NCBI RefSeq assembly: GCF_004804355.1
Contig: NZ_SRWZ01000003.1
Span: 468,816-532,815, forward strand
Length of the DNA: 64,000 nt
Source of the DNA: Cognatitamlana onchidii
GTDB taxonomy: Bacteria > Bacteroidota > Bacteroidia > Flavobacteriales > Flavobacteriaceae
Direction of reading: 5' to 3'
Shown here: positions 18,301 through 25,450 of the stretch, in pieces
How positions within the stretch are numbered: the first letter of the stretch is position 1
Layout: every line of letters starts with the position of its first letter
Program-made: the position numbers and the translations under genes
The notes under the pieces: generated by a model
Databases searched by the model: none
The model's input: the letters and a program-made list of their open reading frames with translations, nothing else
What the model was told of the DNA's origin: nothing

Positions 18301-18556
18301 GCAAAATAAATGTGGCCCATTTCTCTTTTTTATAGAGCCTAAACCTAAAAATATTGCCAAGAAAATTAATAATAAAAAAGACCATAATGGCTTCAAACCA
18401 CCAAGCATTATAAATTAAATTTCTTGTGTAAGGCGTTGGAGATGTTTCTTGTCCTGCATCTAAAAATGTTCCTGTAGCCATAGCTGCAGCAAAAACAATA
18501 AATAACACAGCGGTAAGTCTTGTAGAAAAGAAAATGTTGGCGAGTTTTTTTTGCAT
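15368..18556 (-). CDS. ccsBA: Fused cytochrome c biogenesis protein CcsBA (ResB-CcsA fusion)
   Basis: 1062 residues that join both halves of the System II haem exporter and cytochrome c synthase. The N-terminal ResB/CcsB part has early membrane segments (about 8-27, 45-70, 80-100) and a large exported domain to about 440, with another segment at 435-460. A His-rich linker EHGAHNGHDHATP lies near 490-502. A second exported region leads to the CcsA part from about 760, with the haem-handling WGWDPKETWALIS motif near 965 and conserved His residues in flanking helices. Fused forms occur in Bacteroidota and Epsilonproteobacteria. It attaches haem to apocytochromes in the periplasm. A truncated haemoglobin gene lies directly upstream on the same strand. 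Confidence 0.93.
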   Translation of the reverse strand: MQKKLANIFFSTRLTAVLFIVFAAAMATGTFLDAGQETSPTPYTRNLIYNAWWFEAIMVFFIINFLGNIFRFRLYKKEKWATFILHLSFIFILLGAFITRYASFEGMMAIREGATENTFLSQKTYITTYIDGDYKIDGVPQRLTLEREVDFSGRLNNKFKVNTKYDQQPITIELEKFIVGAEEDIIPDSNGESYLKIVEAGSNGPHNHFLKVGQVSSIHNILFALNIPTEGAINITFEDNKLTINSPFEGEYMTMATRAQGKLVKDSLQPLHLRSRYVIGNMQMVFPKPVVKGVFDIVKPSGLLKSSNEDGVKLKVTTNGESKSVAILGGKGSNGRFKQIQVGGLDFAFKYGSKVLELPFSIKLNDFEAERYPGTERGFSAFSSEVTVIDERTQSFDYKIFMNNILDHDGYRFFQSSFDPDEKGTILSVNHDYWGTLITYAGYLMLYFGLMAILFVKGSRFGDLKKHLENVKSKKAKLTAIIVLCLGLQGFTQEHGAHNGHDHATPSKFQIDSILKANITPKAHADKFGHLVVQDLSGRMMPVNTYASEMLRKLSKSDVYEEFDANQVFLSIQESPRLWYNVPIIYLKPKKGDSIRSIIGVSKDKKHIALADFFTDRGQYKLAPFLNEAYKAQVPNGFQKEFKETDQRVSLLYNAIEGMSMKIFPVPEDDNNTWISNYDFRQDITVIKDTLYRNFVKNGFTAYLVTLDGAKKTGDFSEAEKLLEAFKKTQHRYGGAVMLSDDKIKTEVLYNKYDIFKKLFSWYLYAGSLLFILLIIQIFNDKRKLVNTGVSVFKIAILGLFVLHTAGLIVRWYISGHAPWSDAYESMIYVAWATMFFGLAFGRKSDLTIAATSFVTAMILMIAHWNWMDPAIANLQPVLNSYWLMIHVAVIVASYGPFTLGMILGIVSLLLMIFTTESNKLKMDLNIKELTIINEMSLTVGLVMLTIGNFLGGMWANESWGRYWGWDPKETWALISIMVYAFVIHMRLVPGLRGRWFFNLMSIIAFSSILMTYFGVNFYLAGLHSYASGDQIVSVKFIAIACAIIAILGFFAYRGYAKFYKK

Positions 18557-18582
18557 AATTGTAACCCTTTTTTGAGGTCGTG

Positions 18583-18590
18583 CAAATTTA
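18583..18590 (-). promoter_or_regulatory. -7 element TAAATTTG for ccsBA
   Basis: An exact TAnnTTTG match on the reverse strand, about 27 bp before the ATG at 18556. It suggests that ccsBA has its own promoter in addition to any read-through from the haemoglobin gene. Confidence 0.5.
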
Positions 18591-18673
18591 AGGATTTATG
18601 TTTATTCCTTCGTGTTAAAGTATTTAAAAAACCAGCTGTAAATTCAATGAACTTAGACATTTGTGAGTCACAA

Positions 18674-19075
18674 CTATTGTTGTCTTGCTTCAAAGATTTT
18701 GAGGTATAAAAACGAACCCATTTTTCTCGCCCTTCGTTTCGCGTTTTCGGCATAATCACCTGCAAAAAATTCATCAATGGTTTGGAACCATAAATTTAAC
18801 CAAAGTCCAAAGTGTAATTCCGTAATAGCATGATTATTAACCTTATCTACTTTGATATGCGCCTCTAATGGGTCTCCTTGATATCTTTGCTCTAATTTTC
18901 GTGTAATAAATAAGCTAGACTCCCAGAATGTGGTTAACCTATTTATATGGCTGTCCCAATCTGTGATTAAATCATTAAAAAAAGGCCCTAAGATATCATC
19001 CCTTCTTACCTTAGCATAAAATTGAGAAACCAATAAAAACACATCTTCCCTAGTTGAAATATCCTTTTTTACCAT
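18674..19075 (-). CDS. Group III truncated haemoglobin
   Basis: 133 residues, the normal length for the group III (class P) truncated globins. Recognisable parts are VFLLVSQFYAKVRRDDILGPFF near the start, HINRLTTFWESSLF, and AHIKVDKVNNHAITELHFGLWLNLWFQTIDEFFAG containing the proximal His. Such globins bind O2 or NO and may serve redox or nitrosative-stress chemistry. It lies 117 bp upstream of ccsBA on the same strand. Its -7 element sits 5 bp before the ATG, which predicts a leaderless message. Confidence 0.88.
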   Translation of the reverse strand: MVKKDISTREDVFLLVSQFYAKVRRDDILGPFFNDLITDWDSHINRLTTFWESSLFITRKLEQRYQGDPLEAHIKVDKVNNHAITELHFGLWLNLWFQTIDEFFAGDYAENAKRRARKMGSFLYLKIFEARQQ

Positions 19076-19080
19076 AGCAA

Positions 19081-19088
19081 CAAAGATA
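19081..19088 (-). promoter_or_regulatory. -7 element TATCTTTG abutting the truncated haemoglobin start
   Basis: An exact TAnnTTTG match on the reverse strand. With the usual 4-6 bp from the element to the transcription start, the message would begin at or within a base of the ATG at 19075. Confidence 0.5.
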
Positions 19089-19134
19089 AAGTAATAGGTT
19101 TTTAAATCAGGTAATTATAACTATTTTAGCACAT

Positions 19135-19893
19135 ATGATTTCAGTTGTATTACTCGGTGCGGGAAATGTTGCTACGCACCTATTTAAAGCTTTTAAAACC
19201 AACTCCGATGTTTCTGTAATTCAATGGTATAACAGAACACTAAACAGTATTACTTCGTATCAAAACGAGGTTGCAATTACTGATAATATAAACCATTTAG
19301 CAGATGCTGATGTTTATATTTTAGCGGTGAGCGATGATGCTATTGCGCGACTTTCTTCAAAAATACCCTATGAAGATAAATTGGTTGTTCATATTTCTGG
19401 AAGCATTAACGTTTACGATTTAGATAAGAAGCACAAGCGTGGGGTCCTTTACCCATTACAAACCTTTAGTAAAGAAGCTACTATTGATTTTACGGAAGTC
19501 CCTATTTGCATTGAAACCATTGACAAAGCATGCTATCCGATACTTAAAACACTTGCAAAAGCCCTTGGCGGCCCTACAAAACGTGTAAATAGCAATCAGC
19601 GTCGTGTACTTCATTTAGCAGCTGTTTATGTGAATAATTTCACCAATCAGCTCTACAGAATAGGTCATGAGATAACCGAAAGCGAAGGTGCCGAGTTTGA
19701 CCTGCTCAAACCACTTATTCTTGAAACAGCTAAAAAAATTCAAAATATGTCCCCATACATGGCACAAACAGGACCTGCCAAACGGCATGATAAAAAAACT
19801 ATTTCAGCCCATTTAAAATTGCTAAAAAACGAACAACATAAAGACATCTACAATCTCTTAACAGACTCAATACAAAAAACTCATGGAAGCTAA
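19135..19893 (+). CDS. Rossmann-fold/DUF2520 oxidoreductase-like protein
   Basis: 252 residues. The N-terminus VVLLGAGNVATHLFKAF is a dinucleotide-binding loop, followed by DADVYILAVSDDAI. The C-terminal helical domain (RRVLHLAAVYVNNFTNQLYRIGHEI, GPAKRHDKKTISAHL) is DUF2520. These proteins resemble pyrroline-5-carboxylate or F420-type reductases, but no substrate is known. It opens a forward run of seven genes and overlaps kdsC by 11 bp. Confidence 0.85.
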   Translation: MISVVLLGAGNVATHLFKAFKTNSDVSVIQWYNRTLNSITSYQNEVAITDNINHLADADVYILAVSDDAIARLSSKIPYEDKLVVHISGSINVYDLDKKHKRGVLYPLQTFSKEATIDFTEVPICIETIDKACYPILKTLAKALGGPTKRVNSNQRRVLHLAAVYVNNFTNQLYRIGHEITESEGAEFDLLKPLILETAKKIQNMSPYMAQTGPAKRHDKKTISAHLKLLKNEQHKDIYNLLTDSIQKTHGS

Positions 19894-20413
19894 AAGTTAT
19901 AAAGAATATTTAGAACACATCACGACATTTATTTTTGATGTTGATGGCGTACTTACCGATGGCTCGGTTACGGTAACTACTTCTGGTGAAATGCTTAGAA
20001 CCATGAATATTAAAGATGGCTATGCCTTAAAAACGGCTGTTGACCAAGGTTTTAATGTTTGTATTATTTCTGGGGGTTCAAATGAAGGCGTTAGGTTGCG
20101 TTTAAAAGGTTTAGGGATTACTGATATTTATTTGGGAGCTCATAATAAAATAGAGCAGCTAAATGACTACTTCAACAAAAAGGGAGTAAAATCTGAAAAC
20201 GCTTTATATATGGGTGATGATATTCCAGATTTTCCGGTTATGAAAGTTATTGGTTTGCCTTGTTGCCCCCAAGATGCCGTTCCCGAAATAAAGGCTATTT
20301 CAAAATATATATCCCATCAAAATGGTGGTAAAGGAGCCGTTAGGGATGTTATTGAACAAGTTTTAAAGGTTCAAAGTAAATGGAGTGGTAATTTTAGTGC
20401 TAAGTATGATTAG
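19883..20413 (+). CDS. kdsC: 3-deoxy-D-manno-octulosonate 8-phosphate phosphatase KdsC
   Basis: 176 residues of the small, capless HAD phosphatases. Motif I is FDVDGVLTDG (Asp19, Asp21). Further KdsC signatures are MNIKDGYALKTAVDQGF, ISGGSNEGVRLRLKGLGI, YLGAHNKI and MGDDIPDFPVM. It releases phosphate from Kdo-8-P for LPS core synthesis and is normally tetrameric in the cytoplasm. Length and motif set match KdsC well. It is coupled to the DUF2520 gene before it. Confidence 0.92.
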   Translation: MEAKSYKEYLEHITTFIFDVDGVLTDGSVTVTTSGEMLRTMNIKDGYALKTAVDQGFNVCIISGGSNEGVRLRLKGLGITDIYLGAHNKIEQLNDYFNKKGVKSENALYMGDDIPDFPVMKVIGLPCCPQDAVPEIKAISKYISHQNGGKGAVRDVIEQVLKVQSKWSGNFSAKYD

Positions 20414-20431
20414 TTTTTGAATTAAAATAAC

Positions 20432-21346
20432 TTGAACTTCTTAAACCTTATTCGCTGGAAAAACCTTCTCATGATTGCACTTGTGCAATTACTTATTAAA
20501 TATGCGCTCTTGGAGCCTTTTGGCGCTCAAACAAGTCTCAATAGTGCAGGAATTTTTCTTCTCATAATTGCAACCACATGTATTGCTGCTGCTGGTAATA
20601 TTATTAATGATATTAACGATATTCAAACCGATCTAATTAATAAACCCGACAAAATAATTGTAGGGCATTCTATTTCCCTTAAAACGGCTTACAACCTATA
20701 TATCGTTTTCACCTCTTTTGGTGTTATTATAGGTTTTTTACTGACAAAACTAATTAACCAATCAAGCTTTTTTATTCTGTTTGTAGTTATTTCGGCACTG
20801 CTATACGTTTATGCAACCCAATTAAAGCGCACCTTTTTAATTGGCAACATTGTTATATCCTTTTTAGTAGGGTCTAGCATCCTTATTGTTGGAGTTTTTG
20901 AGTTATTACCAAATATAACAGCTCTTAACAGAGCAACTCAAATAGTTTTTTTTAAGACAATCTTTGATTATGGTGTTTTTGCTTTTGCATTGACCCTACT
21001 TAGAGAAATAGCTAAAGACATTGAAGACATTGATGGTGATTACAATGCTAACATGAATACTTTACCTATCGTTATAGGCAGAGCGCGTGCAAAACATGTG
21101 TTATCTGTATTAAATTTTTTCCCATTGGGAGCTATTATATTATATACCATTTTAAACTTATACAAACAGCCTATTGCGGTTCTATACTTTTTATTGCTTG
21201 TAATTGGTCCATTTATTTACATTTCTGTAAAAACCTTTAGCGCTAAATCAAAGAAAGATTTCCATGCAATAAGCAATCTCTATAAATTGGTGATGCTTTT
21301 CGGGATGCTTTCCTTACTTTTATACAAGTACGTAATTCTTAATTAA
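20432..21346 (+). CDS. UbiA-family prenyltransferase (geranylgeranylglycerol-phosphate type), TTG start
   Basis: 304 residues with eight or nine hydrophobic helices and both Asp-rich motifs of the UbiA superfamily: NDINDIQTD with DKIIVG near 60-75, and KDIEDIDGDYNANMNTLP near 192-209. It is usually annotated as geranylgeranylglycerol-phosphate geranylgeranyltransferase in flavobacteria, but the true acceptor is unproven. The start is TTG, giving MNFLNLIRWKNLLMIALVQ, which matches family N-termini; no in-frame ATG fits better. It touches maf with a 1-bp overlap. Confidence 0.83.
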   Translation: MNFLNLIRWKNLLMIALVQLLIKYALLEPFGAQTSLNSAGIFLLIIATTCIAAAGNIINDINDIQTDLINKPDKIIVGHSISLKTAYNLYIVFTSFGVIIGFLLTKLINQSSFFILFVVISALLYVYATQLKRTFLIGNIVISFLVGSSILIVGVFELLPNITALNRATQIVFFKTIFDYGVFAFALTLLREIAKDIEDIDGDYNANMNTLPIVIGRARAKHVLSVLNFFPLGAIILYTILNLYKQPIAVLYFLLLVIGPFIYISVKTFSAKSKKDFHAISNLYKLVMLFGMLSLLLYKYVILN

Positions 21347-21939
21347 TGCTACACGAAAAACTTAAAAATCATCATCTTATATTGGCCTCTGGCTCTCCAA
21401 GAAGACAGACTTTTTTTAAAGATTTAGGGTTAGACTTTGAGGTTCGACTAAAACCAATAAAAGAAGAATACCCACCCCGGCTAAGACATTTTGAAATTTG
21501 TAATTATTTAGCTCAGCTAAAAGCTCTTGCCTTCAAAAAAGAACTTAACCCTAAAGATATACTTATAACTAGCGACACTATTGTTTGGCATAATAATAAA
21601 GCCTTGGGCAAACCTTTAGACGAAAACGACGCTTTTTTAATTTTAAAAACGCTCAGCAATACCACTCACGAGGTTATTTCATCGGTTTGCTTTACCACTA
21701 TAGATTATGAAAAAACCTTACATAGTATTACAAAGGTGACCTTTAAGTCACTTTCTGATGAAGAGATCAACTATTACCTTAAAACCTTTAAACCATTTGA
21801 TAAGGCTGGAGCCTATGGCATTCAAGATTGGATTGGTCAAATAGGTGTAACAAAAATTGAAGGCTCTTACTTTAATGTTATGGGGCTCCCCACTCACCTT
21901 GTTTACAAAACGTTAAATAGCATTGCGGAAAGACCTTAG
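21346..21939 (+). CDS. maf: Maf-family nucleoside triphosphate pyrophosphatase
   Basis: 197 residues with the Maf signature LASGSPRRQ at 14-22, then KALAFKKEL, SDTIVWHNNKALGKP, the substrate region FDKAGAYGIQDW and KIEGSYFNVMGLP. Maf proteins hydrolyse dTTP/UTP or modified nucleotides to monophosphates. Length is normal. It starts on the last base of the UbiA gene stop, so it is in the same transcript. Confidence 0.92.
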   Translation: MLHEKLKNHHLILASGSPRRQTFFKDLGLDFEVRLKPIKEEYPPRLRHFEICNYLAQLKALAFKKELNPKDILITSDTIVWHNNKALGKPLDENDAFLILKTLSNTTHEVISSVCFTTIDYEKTLHSITKVTFKSLSDEEINYYLKTFKPFDKAGAYGIQDWIGQIGVTKIEGSYFNVMGLPTHLVYKTLNSIAERP

Positions 21940-21956
21940 CGTTGTAAATTTAAGGT

Positions 21957-22922
21957 ATGAAAACGTTAAAGAAACTTTTTAAGAGTATAAAATCGAAACC
22001 CATTTTTTCGTCAATTGCTGGTGTCTTCTTATTACTCACGGCATCATGTACCAATAAAGTTCAAACAAAAACTGTAGCACTAAATAATGAGCCTTTAAAC
22101 ATAGAAAAGTCCATTCCTCAAAACAATCCATTACCTCCTGAATTTAATGATTATTGGTATACTGGTGAAGCTGAAATTTCGTCCTACACGCTAGAGCAAG
22201 CTAGATATGGAGAACTAAGAAAAGGCCAAGCTGTGTTAATATATGTAACTGAAGATTTCTTACCTGAAATTCAAGTAAAAGCTGATAATAGGCACAAAAA
22301 CAACATCTCTGTTTTAAAGCTCAATGCCACCAAAACATTTAATACAGGTATCTATCCATATTCTATTATGCAAAGTACCTTCTACCCTGTTACCAATAAC
22401 AAACATGCTCTAAAAGTATCAAGTTCTATGCAGGAGTGGTGTGGTCATACCTACGTACAACTTAACAATAGAGAGCAATATGAAGTGACACTGCACTCCT
22501 ATTTTGAAGGTGAAGCGGACAAAAAGCTTGTCATAGACAAATCTATTTTAGAAAACGAATTGTGGACACAACTAAGGTTAAATCCAAAATCTTTACCCAT
22601 TGGTGATCTTAAAATAATCCCTGCTTTGGAATTTATAAGACTAAAGCATGTTCCTATTAAGGCTTACCCTGCTAAAGCAGTGCTAAAAAATGACATGTAC
22701 CATATAACTTATCCAAGTTTAAACCGAACACTTACTATTACTTTCAATCCTGAATTTCCGTATGATATTTTAGGCTGGGAAGAATCGTATAAGAGCGGGT
22801 TTGGTTCTAACTCTAAGGTTTTAACCACTAGAGCTTCCAAATTAAAATCCATTAAAACACCATACTGGAATAAAAACAGGAATTCGGATGAAGTTTTACG
22901 AGAAACACTAATGCTTAACTAA
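21957..22922 (+). CDS. Conserved lipoprotein-like protein of unknown function
   Basis: 321 residues. A hydrophobic segment ending in LLLTASC at about 25-31 looks like a lipoprotein signal after a long, basic n-region. The mature part contains YWYTGEAEISSYTLEQARYGELRKG, MQEWCGHTYVQLNNR and YDILGWEE. Members are widespread in flavobacteria and are often mislabelled septum formation inhibitor Maf because of their position behind maf; no Maf motif is present. It begins 17 bp after maf. Function is not known. Confidence 0.75.
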   Translation: MKTLKKLFKSIKSKPIFSSIAGVFLLLTASCTNKVQTKTVALNNEPLNIEKSIPQNNPLPPEFNDYWYTGEAEISSYTLEQARYGELRKGQAVLIYVTEDFLPEIQVKADNRHKNNISVLKLNATKTFNTGIYPYSIMQSTFYPVTNNKHALKVSSSMQEWCGHTYVQLNNREQYEVTLHSYFEGEADKKLVIDKSILENELWTQLRLNPKSLPIGDLKIIPALEFIRLKHVPIKAYPAKAVLKNDMYHITYPSLNRTLTITFNPEFPYDILGWEESYKSGFGSNSKVLTTRASKLKSIKTPYWNKNRNSDEVLRETLMLN

Positions 22923-22942
22923 AATCTTATTGGTTTACAGCG

Positions 22943-22950
22943 TATCTTTG
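22943..22950 (+). promoter_or_regulatory. -7 element TATCTTTG for the MscS-like gene
   Basis: An exact TAnnTTTG match 23 bp before the ATG at 22974, predicting an internal promoter of the run 19135-24606. Confidence 0.5.
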
Positions 22951-22973
22951 TACTATATTTTAATTAAGTTTTT

Positions 22974-23510
22974 ATGTTTTTTGAAACCTATCGCAGTGAG
23001 CTAATTATTTCAGCCTTTGTAATAGCTATTTTATTTATTCTAAGGTTAATTACCATTATTGCCATTAGAAAACTAGGAAGAAAAAGTGGTATAAACCAAG
23101 CAAGAATTAGTCTGATTTGTCGATATGTAAACGGCACAACCATACTTTTAGCATTAATTATTGAAGCCTTTATTTTTGGTGCCAGATTTAGAGAATTGGC
23201 CGTTGTTTTCTCATCTGTTTTCGCTATTCTGGGGATTGCTCTCTTTGCTGTTTGGTCTATTTTAAGCAACGTGACCTCCGGTATTATCATGTTTTTTAAT
23301 TTCCCGTATAAGGTGGGAGATAAAATAAATATTCATGACAAAGATTTTCCTGTAGAAGCTATTATTGAAGATATTAGAGCATTTCACTTATATCTTAGAT
23401 TAAATAATGGCGACTTAATTACTTATCCAAATAATTTAATGCTTCAAAAAGCGGTTAGCATTGTAGAAAAAGATGCTATTGAAGATAAGCCTGAAACAAT
23501 TTCAAAATAA
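22974..23510 (+). CDS. Short MscS-type mechanosensitive channel protein
   Basis: 178 residues: three hydrophobic segments (about 8-30, 50-70, 75-100) and the MscS pore/beta region (ALFAVWSILSNVTSGIIMFFNFPYKVGDKINI, then EAIIEDIRAFHLYLRLNNGDLITYPNN). The usual C-terminal alpha/beta domain is missing: classical MscS is about 285 residues, while this ends about 20 residues after the beta domain. It is followed 28 bp later by corA, which suggests shared control of osmotic and ion balance. Confidence 0.85.
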   Translation: MFFETYRSELIISAFVIAILFILRLITIIAIRKLGRKSGINQARISLICRYVNGTTILLALIIEAFIFGARFRELAVVFSSVFAILGIALFAVWSILSNVTSGIIMFFNFPYKVGDKINIHDKDFPVEAIIEDIRAFHLYLRLNNGDLITYPNNLMLQKAVSIVEKDAIEDKPETISK

Positions 23511-23538
23511 TTTTATATTTTTTTGGTAGATTTAGGGT

Positions 23539-24606
23539 ATGCCAAGAAAACGAGTTTATAGGTCAAAAAAAAAGCTTGGACAAGCTCCAGGAACTGTTGT
23601 CTACACAGGAGATAGACTCAAAGACGAGTTGGATTTAGTCGTTTTTGAGTATAATAAAGACACCTGTATTGAGAAGAATTTGAAATCTGTTGAAGAAAGC
23701 TTTAATCTTAAACACACGGACACCATAACTTGGCTTAATTTAAATGGGCTTAATCATGTTAAAGATATTGAAAAGCTGGGATATCATTTTGGATTTCATC
23801 CGCTTGTATTAGAAGATATTGTAAATATAGCGCAGCGCCCAAAAGTTGATGAATATGACGATTATATTTTTGTCGTATTAAAAATGTTGAATTATACCCA
23901 AACACAGCAACTTGAATCTGAGCAGATAAGCTTTATTATTGGAAAAAACTATGTTATCTCTTTTCAGGAAGCTGAGAACGATGTTTTTGATACCGTTAGA
24001 AACCGTTTAAGACATGCTGTTGGAAGAATAAGGCAGATGCATGCAGATTATTTACTTTATGCGCTCATAGATACCGTAATAGATCATTATTTTGGAATTA
24101 TTGAAACATTAGGAGACAAAATTGAAGACCTAGAAAGCGCAATATTTAGTGGTGAAATCGATAAAAGTGCAGGCAGAACTATTCAAGACTTAAAAAGAGA
24201 GGTTTTAAGAGTGCGCAGAACTATTTTACCAATAAGAGAGGTCATTAACAAGGTTGAAAAAAGTCATCATGCACTTATCCAAAAACAGACAACCACTTAC
24301 TTTAAAGACATTAATGATCATATTTCTCAAGTTTCTGAAAACATTGAGATTTATCGTGAAATGATATGGAGTCTTATGGAGATGTATATGACGACCATAA
24401 ATAATAAAATGAATGAAATCATGAAGGTGCTTACCATTATGGCCTCTATTTTTATCCCACTAACCTTTATAACCGGTGTTTACGGAATGAACTTTCACAA
24501 TATACCTGAACTCCACTATAAAAACGGTTATTATGTTGTTTGGGTTACTATGGCTATTATTGTTATTGCCATGCTCTGGTATTTTAGGCGAAAAAAGTGG
24601 CTTTAA
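23539..24606 (+). CDS. corA: CorA-type magnesium/cobalt transporter
   Basis: 355 residues. A large cytoplasmic domain with FHPLVLEDIVNIAQRPKVDEYDDY and a long helix is followed by two C-terminal membrane helices. The pore signature YGMNF lies between them near residue 317. The basic start (MPRKRVYRSKKKLGQAPGT) is normal for the group. It forms a pentameric Mg2+ channel in the inner membrane. It is the last gene of the forward run. Confidence 0.93.
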   Translation: MPRKRVYRSKKKLGQAPGTVVYTGDRLKDELDLVVFEYNKDTCIEKNLKSVEESFNLKHTDTITWLNLNGLNHVKDIEKLGYHFGFHPLVLEDIVNIAQRPKVDEYDDYIFVVLKMLNYTQTQQLESEQISFIIGKNYVISFQEAENDVFDTVRNRLRHAVGRIRQMHADYLLYALIDTVIDHYFGIIETLGDKIEDLESAIFSGEIDKSAGRTIQDLKREVLRVRRTILPIREVINKVEKSHHALIQKQTTTYFKDINDHISQVSENIEIYREMIWSLMEMYMTTINNKMNEIMKVLTIMASIFIPLTFITGVYGMNFHNIPELHYKNGYYVVWVTMAIIVIAMLWYFRRKKWL

Positions 24607-24743
24607 CTCTTCTAATCGTTTACATACTACACTACTAAAAACTAAAATGAGATTATCAGAAAAGTATTTTGAAGGCGTCATTACGAGAAACCCTCATTTC
24701 GAAGTATTCTTATAATAAGCAAGTTTGTTTTAAAAGAAAGCTA

Positions 24744-25448
24744 TTAGCTATTTACAACCAATCTAAAACCTTCACCATGAATATTTAAAATCTCAACTTT
24801 TTCGTCAAGTTTTAAATACTTTCGCAGTTTAGCAATATACACATCCATGCTTCGTGAGGTGAAGTAGTTGTCATCCCGCCATATTTTAGTTAAAGCCAGT
24901 TCTCTTGGCATTAAATCATTTTCATGCAATGCTAATAAGCGCAATAATTCATTCTCTTTAGGCGATAACTTTACTGGCTCTCCACCATCGAATTTTAAAA
25001 ACCTTAGCTTAGAGTTTAAATCGAAGCGTCCAATTTTAAATTCAAATTGTTTACTATCAGAAATAGTTTCTGTCGCCTTACGCTGTATAATGGCCTTAAT
25101 TTTCATCAATAAAACCTCACTATCAAACGGTTTATTTAAATAATCGTCGGCTCCAACCTTGTATCCCTTTAATACATCTTCCTTCATGGTCTTTGCTGTT
25201 AAGAAAATGATAGGGACATCTGTATTCTTTTCACGTATTTCTTTAGCTAGCGTAAAGCCATCTTTATATGGCATCATAACATCAAGAATGCATAAATCGA
25301 AATCATCTTTTTTAAACTTTTCAAACCCTTCCATACCATTTTTAGCATGAGTTACTTCGTAGTCATTCATCATTAAGTAATCCTTTAAAACTGTTCCAAA
25401 GTTAGGATCGTCTTCAACTAATAAAATGCGTTTTTTATATTCTTCCAT
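24744..25448 (-). CDS. OmpR-family response regulator
   Basis: 234 residues. The receiver domain has acidic residues at VEDD (11-14), the phosphoacceptor Asp56 in LDVMMP, and Lys in NKPFD. The C-terminal winged helix (LSPKENELLRLLALHEND, RSMDVYIAKLRKYL, GEGFRL) binds DNA. It lies 2 bp behind the histidine kinase gene, forming one two-component operon. Target genes cannot be read from the window. Confidence 0.93.
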   Translation of the reverse strand: MEEYKKRILLVEDDPNFGTVLKDYLMMNDYEVTHAKNGMEGFEKFKKDDFDLCILDVMMPYKDGFTLAKEIREKNTDVPIIFLTAKTMKEDVLKGYKVGADDYLNKPFDSEVLLMKIKAIIQRKATETISDSKQFEFKIGRFDLNSKLRFLKFDGGEPVKLSPKENELLRLLALHENDLMPRELALTKIWRDDNYFTSRSMDVYIAKLRKYLKLDEKVEILNIHGEGFRLVVNS

Positions 25449-25450
25449 AG

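Noticed and set aside
18460..18777. Reverse 105-codon frame across the ccsBA start and haemoglobin end
   Set aside because: It overlaps two well-supported genes in another frame and has no coherent protein pattern.
21957..22922. Annotation as septum formation inhibitor Maf
   Set aside because: No Maf signature is present; the real maf gene is the preceding one.
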